Assembly (NCBI GenBank): GCA_002081555.1
Contig: MZNV01002130.1
Span: 1-35,748, forward strand
DNA from: Protostelium mycophagum
Taxonomy: Eukaryota; Evosea; Variosea; Protosteliida; Protosteliaceae
DNA length: 35,748 bases
Direction of reading: 5' to 3'
Shown here: in pieces, positions 30,842 through 35,748 of the stretch
Layout of the letters: each line of letters starts with the position of its first letter
How positions within the stretch are numbered: the stretch's first letter is position 1
Notes under the pieces: generated by a model
Told to the model about the DNA's origin: nothing
The model's database searches: none
What the model saw: the letters and a program-made list of their open reading frames with translations, nothing else
Position numbers and translations under genes: made by a program

Positions 30842-31492
30842 TCACATGATGAAACACCCCCCCTTCTTTTTGGGAGTGTATCCTTTCAAGAAACGCACTT
30901 GTTTTGTGTTGATGGCGCCTTTTCTCTTCTCGCGAATCATTTCGATCGCATTTGTGTATGTCGCTCCCAGCTCGATGAGAGCAATGGCCACTAAAACAGG
31001 GGCTCTATTAACTTCAGGAAATGTCAGGCTTATCAACTTGTGTACCTTCCGAGACCAGCGACACAATGTACCCCAATTCCTCCACCATCCCCTTTGTACA
31101 TAGATCGGACGAGTGATGTCCACTGTTCAATGGTTGCGTCAGATGGAGTCCCTCCATCAGGAAAGGGAACCTCCTGGGTAGTGTCAACTCTTCAAGCTTG
31201 AGATGGTAATACTTACCAAAACCTCAATACCTTCTTGAGTCAAACGATCTGTGGAATAACTGGGATCGCAAGCCCGAACCACGCACCTTAACTGATACTT
31301 CTTAAAAACCTAAAAGGCGAATCAGTCTCATCGACGTCTGCCCGTTGTGTTTCATTGATGCCATGAGTGACAGAAAAGGAGAATCACCTTCATGTAATTG
31401 TCGAGGGTTGCATCGGTGGGTGCGTCGAAGATGAGAAATTTCATGTCCTTATATTCTATCAAGGATGGTGAGTTTAAAATGTGCGCTTTCAT
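30842..31492 (-). CDS. PTP4A: PRL-type protein tyrosine phosphatase (PTP4A family)
   Basis: Four exons (31492-31388, 31309-31217, 31173-31046, 31004-30842) give 162 aa, against 167-173 in human PRLs. These small dual-specificity-type phosphatases sit at the plasma membrane and endosomes through a prenyl anchor and also bind CNNM magnesium transporters. Active-site features match human PRL-1 almost residue for residue: general acid D72 in PFPDG, P-loop HCVAGLGRAP with C103 and R109, and the PRL-specific Ala after the Arg. The protein ends in the CaaX box CFIM; the final Met favours farnesylation, whereas animal PRLs have a polybasic CCxQ end. A seven-G run precedes the CaaX codons. The start was taken at 31492 because it aligns with the family N-terminus. 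It is head-to-head with KDM8. Confidence 0.95.
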
Positions 31493-31735
31493 GGACCGAT
31501 TATTCCGTTTGTGGCAAGTTTGAAGAGAAGATGTGGCATGCGGCACAGAATTGTATTCCCTTTTGAAATCCTGAGAATAAGAACTTTAATCTGAGAAGAG
31601 TCTCTGTCAGTACAACGGGTGAGTTCGGGTCCTCTTCACCTGAAAATGGCCCTGAGCGCGAAGGTGTTGATCACGTGACTTTTCTCTTAATTGTTGTAGA
31701 TTGCCCAAGAACTGATCACATAAATTAACCGACAC
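31493..31735. promoter_or_regulatory. Bidirectional promoter between PRL and KDM8 genes, with palindromic E-box
   Basis: 243 bp between the two start codons. TCACGTGA at 31671-31678 is a perfect 8-bp palindrome containing the bHLH E-box CACGTG, about 60 bp from the KDM8 ATG. A TTGTTGTAG sequence at 31692-31700 resembles local 3' splice sites and could end a 5'-UTR intron. Confidence 0.5.
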
Positions 31736-33655
31736 ATGACCACAACAACGTTCAGTTTTCCATCATATCTTGTGGATGTTTTAAAACCATTACAATTTGA
31801 TCAGCCTTTTCAAGATGGTGCGAAGGATGCTTATATGTTTAATGACGTGTGCAGAGGTGGCAAGCCAGGGCGGTGCCATTTGGTGCGAGCTCTATTTTCA
31901 CTTAACAATAGATCTTAAAAAGCATGTGAAGGACCACATAGCGGCCGCCAAAAAGGGACTACCATACACAGATGTTTCCGCAACACACGTCAGTTTTTCT
32001 ATCTTAAAGACGATCTTGTGTTGGATTCTGAGTTTGTCTTTCAGATTGGAGAGAAATGTGAGGAACTTTTGGAAGCTTGCTGGGAAGCTCTTCACGCTGG
32101 TAATTGGAAAGATGTCCCACCTGTGTGGCGGAAGTTATATTCTTATGCTTGCCTTCTCGCAGCCTCCTGTAAGGTACACGTTTTATAAGTCATGAAAGAT
32201 GAAAGATATAACCTTCTTAGATCCTCCAAGGAGCGAGAGAGAATAATAATTCACCGGTTGGAAAGATGGAACAAGATGGATTGAAATATTTAGATCTTGC
32301 GCTCCTGATGGGAACTCCTATAGAAGCGGTACAAGCCCAAATCAACCAATTTGTCGCACATGTCTCCAAGCACATCACTCAACATGCCACACCTACCACC
32401 CAAGATTCAACTCCAAAAGAAAATGGTGAAACTGAAAAGAGCGGAGAGGCGAGTGGTAATAAGAAGAGGAAAGCTGAGGAGCTTGTTGATACAGAGAATC
32501 CAGCCAAGGTGGCAGCAGTTGAGAATCAAAAATAGATTATTGTGATATACTGCATCAATCTGTGTTCATCTGTTCGGAAGAGATTCAGGATACTTTAGAA
32601 TGATTTGCTCTCTGGACATGAGTTCTGAATGAAGAGCAGGAGGTGAAATTAGTCTTGGCAAGAACAATCCAAATCATACCCCCTCCTACTTTGGAAGAAT
32701 TCATGTTGAATTATTTCTTGATATCAAAACCTGTCATCATCAGAGGAGCACTGGGGCACTGGCCAGCTTTATCTGAAAGACCTTGGAAGGACTTAGAATA
32801 TATAAAGGTCTGCAACCCATTTTCCCCAACTCGCACATCAAGGCTAAGTTATTTAGAGTGTGGCTGGGCTTAGGACAGTTCCAATAGAGGTACAGATAAT
32901 ATCGTACATTGAAGAATAATCCTGACAAGGTGGGAAAACATTATTTGGATGATGCCTGGGGACAGAAGCTCATGAGGGTTTCTGAATTTATAGACGATTA
33001 TATACTGAATGCTAAACCTGAAACACCAAAAGGGTACCTCGCTCAAACTCCTCTTTTTCAACAAATTCCAGAACTAAAGAAAGGTATTTATTATTCCTCG
33101 AACACAATTAATTGTAATTTTGTAGACATATGCACACCAGAGTATTGCGCACTGCAAGACGAAGATATTTCTGAGGATGAGGGTGAGGGTGAGGATCATC
33201 TTTGAGATTGGTTCTTGATAAGTGATGACACCAGATGACGTGGTAGTGAATGCTTGGTTTGGACCAGGAGGCACGATCTCACCAGCTCATTTTGATCCTA
33301 AAAACAATTTATTGGCTCAAGTTGTGGGCAGAAAATACGTGAAATTATTTCATCCTTCTCAGACAGGGAAGTTATACCCTCTTCCAGGCAAAATGAATAA
33401 TTCCAGCCAGGTACCAAATCAAGAAGATGTTGAGGCTAACAATGATGGACAGGTGGATGTGGCTAATCCTGATTTAGAAAAATACCCCTTGTATAAAGAT
33501 GTGGAGTATTGGGAGTGTCTCTTGGAACCCGGCGATATGCTCTTCATACCGAAGAAGGTTTGGACAATGATGTAAAACGATTTTGATGGACGCAGTGGTG
33601 GCATTATGTGACATCATTGAGTGTCAGCTTTTCAGTCAGTTTCTGGTGGATTTAA
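31736..33655 (+). CDS. KDM8: KDM8/JMJD5 JmjC oxygenase
   Basis: Ten exons (31736-31817, 31855-31988, 32045-32173, 32221-32508, 32640-32807, 32857-32889, 32930-33083, 33126-33188, 33235-33557, 33596-33655) give 477 aa (human 416). The helical N-terminal domain shows WEALHAGNWKDVPPVWRKLY, matching human [20 protein letters not shown]. A basic/acidic linker (KKRKAEEL) follows, probably an NLS. The JmjC domain begins near residue 220 (KPVIIRGALGHWPAL, RTVPIEVG, YLAQTPLFQQIPELK) and has the Fe(II) triad H369-x-D371 in SPAHFDP and H461 in WWHYVTSLSVSFSVSFWW. KDM8 is a 2-oxoglutarate-dependent arginyl hydroxylase or protease-like nuclear enzyme; histone demethylation is disputed. Odd points: an acidic insert (DISEDEGE) before the sheet and about 18 extra residues (NQEDVEANNDGQ) beside the active site. 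Confidence 0.95.
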
Positions 33656-33855
33656 AAAAACAACAATAGAACACTTTTACTTTTTTTTCCTATTTTTTTT
33701 CCCTCTCTTCGATTTCCGAAGACTCGGGTGTTGACCTGCTGTTCTTGATCAGATGTACATTCATTTGTGAGGTATTCTTACTGTGTTCTGTTATTGTTTT
33801 GGTTATTCCCTCTTGGCTGTTTCCTTCTGTATTGTGTGGCTATTTGTTGTCATTA
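33656..33855. other. Convergent 3' region with pyrimidine tract
   Basis: 200 bp between the KDM8 stop and the stop of the opposing coiled-coil gene. It contains T-rich runs (33678-33707) and no coding frame. Confidence 0.5.
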
Positions 33856-35096
33856 TCACTGCCATTTGGATCGCCTTACTCGAGGATATTTGTGCAACTT
33901 CTCCATTTCTATATCTGTATCTGTATGTCTGTCCTCCAATTTCACTTTCTTCGTGTGTAATGCAGATTCACCCAGACTAACTGCTACTCTGTTCCCAAAA
34001 ATAAAACGTCTCTCTTGTAATAACACCCTCATCTGTTCTGGAAAGTGTTTCTCCACTTGGATGAAATGAGATATGTTATTTCTCAATTGAATTTCTTGAT
34101 TGCTCTGTTGATTTATATGTGTCCCCCTCTCTATCTTACTTCTCTCTACCTCTTGCATCTTCATCCGATCATTGCGGTATGAGCTGCTTAAGGAAACAAA
34201 CTCGTTCACTTCGTTCCTCATCCTAACAGCAAGTGCCTCCTCTGTTTCTCTCAGAGAAGTAACTGATGTGTCCCGCAAGCTGTGAATTTCTCTGTGATAC
34301 ACCGCACTACTCTCTGCAAATTGACTCATCTTAACCCTTTGTATTGATTAATATAATCTAAACTTTATTCCCTACCTCAATGCAGTACTACTCTTTAGAT
34401 TTAACAATTCTCTTGAGAGACTGACGGTATTACAGATGTTTGTTCTTGTGACTTGCTGTATCTTCTCCATTTTTGATCTACTATCCTCGTGGTTATTCTC
34501 TTTGGGTGTTTCTGTTTGTCCCCCCACAAGCTTGGAGAGCGCCTCCCTCAGGGGTTGCAGTGAGACTTCTGCCGAGATTCTTGAATACAGCCTCATGTTG
34601 AGGTGTTTGAAAGCAATAATTAGTGATGGTGGGAGAGAATTCTGATTTGTTTGAAGGAGTATTGAAATAGGATGGGAGGGGAGCAAACGGTACAGTTGTG
34701 TTCCTTCAGAGGAGTGAAGGCGGAGGAATATTCTATCAGTGTGAATCGAGTATGTGGTTTGAGAACTTACAGCTCTTCCTGAGTGAGAACTTCCACAGCC
34801 TGAAATAGGTGAGAAGAGTTTCATGTGCACGACAGACCAATTGCGTTGCATCTTCCATTTCGGAGGAGCAATGGAAATATAGAAATCTGTCAGAAGCCAA
34901 GGAGCATTCCTTGCCACTTAGAACAGAGATGGTCCGTATCTGATCTTCACTAATGAAAAAGCAACATACTCCCTCATAAAGATTGGAGAGACTCAATTCC
35001 TCCTCTATTTTTGTGAATGTTTTACACAGGAACATTATAATCACCTTCCGTTTTCTGCAACCACTTCTGTGAATCTAGGAAGGCGAATCTCTCCAT
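33856..35096 (-). CDS. Globular head plus coiled-coil protein, unidentified
   Basis: Five exons (35096-35045, 35004-34838, 34799-34771, 34732-34376, 34336-33856) give 361 aa, with phases closing throughout. Residues 1-115 look like a small globular domain of alternating strands (CCFFISEDQIRTISVLSGKE, FLYFHCSSEM, ELIFLRLHSSEGTQLYRLL) followed by a helix; from about residue 125 the protein is largely coiled coil, with a basic C-terminal tail (KYPRVRRSKWQ). A head domain of about 115 residues followed by a long coil is the plan of the XRCC4/XLF/PAXX/SAS-6 superfamily, and the DNA-end-joining factors XLF or XRCC4 are poorly conserved in protists, but I cannot match specific motifs. Treat that identity as a hypothesis. 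The tiny exon 34799-34771 (29 nt) is supported only by frame. Confidence 0.7.
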
Positions 35097-35748
35097 TCTG
35101 GATTTACAGCTGTTTTGCGTGTGCTCTCGTTTGCGCTGATTATTGAAATTTCGATCATCTACAACGAAGCCAAGAATCAAAAACAGAATTATCAGAATGT
35201 TTATTTCTCTCAGATAAATAGATTTTTGATTTTGATCGAGGTTTGTGTCGCAAACGATCACTGAACCTCGCTGGCGCTCGAGTTAACACAATTTGTTGTG
35301 TATTTGAAATCTGCATATCAAAAAATTCTGGCTGCATCAAGTGTTGTGAAAACAACATTAAGACACAAGTAACAGCAAAGTGTTGAGCTTTGGCAATTGA
35401 TCCGTTGGAAAAATTCTGTCCTTGGCTGTTCTTTGGTTTTGCTTCATTGAAACAGGCCTCTATATAACTTTGTCTTCTTGTTGATGGCTGGGAACACCAC
35501 ATTTGTGAATGTCTGCAGTTTCTTTAAGTATCCTGTGGGTAGTGGTGTAGTTTGAGAACCTATTTGGTGTTAATAGCGGTTAAAGCAAAAGTTGCGCTTC
35601 TTACCGCAGATTGTATTGGAGATCTGCGTTAGCTAAAGAGTATCAGAACAAAACAAAACATCAAATTGTTCTGAACATTATCAGAACAGAACACAAAACA
35701 CAAAACAGAACAGGAGGAAAATACTCAGAACAATTAGAACAGAACTCA
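35097..35748. other. Non-coding right end of the window
   Basis: No gene could be supported. A 115-codon open frame on the minus strand (35155-35502) begins 59 nt upstream of the coiled-coil gene but lacks domain or compositional support. The last 105 bp are repetitive. Confidence 0.45.
35645..35748. repeat. AGAACA-rich irregular repeat
   Basis: At least six copies of AGAACA occur in about 100 bp (for example 35645, 35683, 35707, 35727, 35736), with CAAAACA variants between them and one inverted copy (TGTTCT at 35667). The array runs off the window end. Confidence 0.6.

Noticed and set aside
35155-35502. 115-codon minus-strand open frame upstream of the coiled-coil gene
   Set aside because: No domain, no splice continuation, and average AT-rich composition; only 59 nt from the start of the next gene. 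It could be the end of a gene, but I cannot support that.
1-35748. tRNA, rRNA, CRISPR, transposon or virus-derived sequence
   Set aside because: Scanned both strands for tRNA B-box-like GGTTCGAATCC signals, long repeats, reverse transcriptase, integrase or transposase motifs; none found.

Overview
This is a compact, intron-dense eukaryotic nuclear segment with 16 protein-coding genes. I resolved 117 introns, all GT-AG, mostly 33-90 nt, with 3' ends often of the form CTGAC/CTAAC-N3-TTGTAG. Every gene model closes in phase from start to stop. No rRNA, tRNA, CRISPR array or mobile element was recognised. The gene set (NCoR-type corepressor, LRR receptor (pseudo)kinase, ataxin-3 with a UBX domain, LONRF, CCDC22, PRL phosphatase, KDM8) together with tiny introns suggests a free-living unikont protist, most likely an amoebozoan, perhaps protosteloid. 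That placement is inference from gene content.

Layout. 703-10826 (+): LONRF-type E3 ligase, a small secreted orphan, a mitochondrial PPR protein, and a large kinase with an N-terminal ubiquitin-like region and a C-terminal zinc knuckle. 10841-13238 (-): an LRR receptor pseudokinase, ending 14 nt from the kinase's stop. 13328-16470 (+): a TFIIB-like zinc-ribbon/cyclin protein and, 6 nt later, a beta-trefoil-like/coiled-coil protein that may be the same gene. 17077-19236 (+): a polytopic membrane protein with a C-terminal DUF4395 domain. 19351-28766 (-): four tandem genes, ataxin-3, an NCoR-like corepressor with three SANT domains, deoxyhypusine hydroxylase and CCDC22. 28864-30711 (+): mitochondrial class 2 DHODH. 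30842-31492 (-): PRL/PTP4A phosphatase. 31736-33655 (+): KDM8/JMJD5. 33856-35096 (-): an unrecognised coiled-coil protein. The right end is non-coding and carries an AGAACA-rich repeat.

The genes are mostly unrelated housekeeping or signalling functions and do not form one pathway. What ties the window together is architecture: three head-to-head promoters of 89-243 bp, very short 3' UTRs with AATAAA at or over the stop codon, nearly touching convergent genes, and two neighbouring introns of one gene so alike that recent intron duplication should be considered. The most unusual proteins are the ubiquitin-like/kinase/zinc-knuckle protein, the LRR pseudokinase, and the TFIIB-like/trefoil pair.
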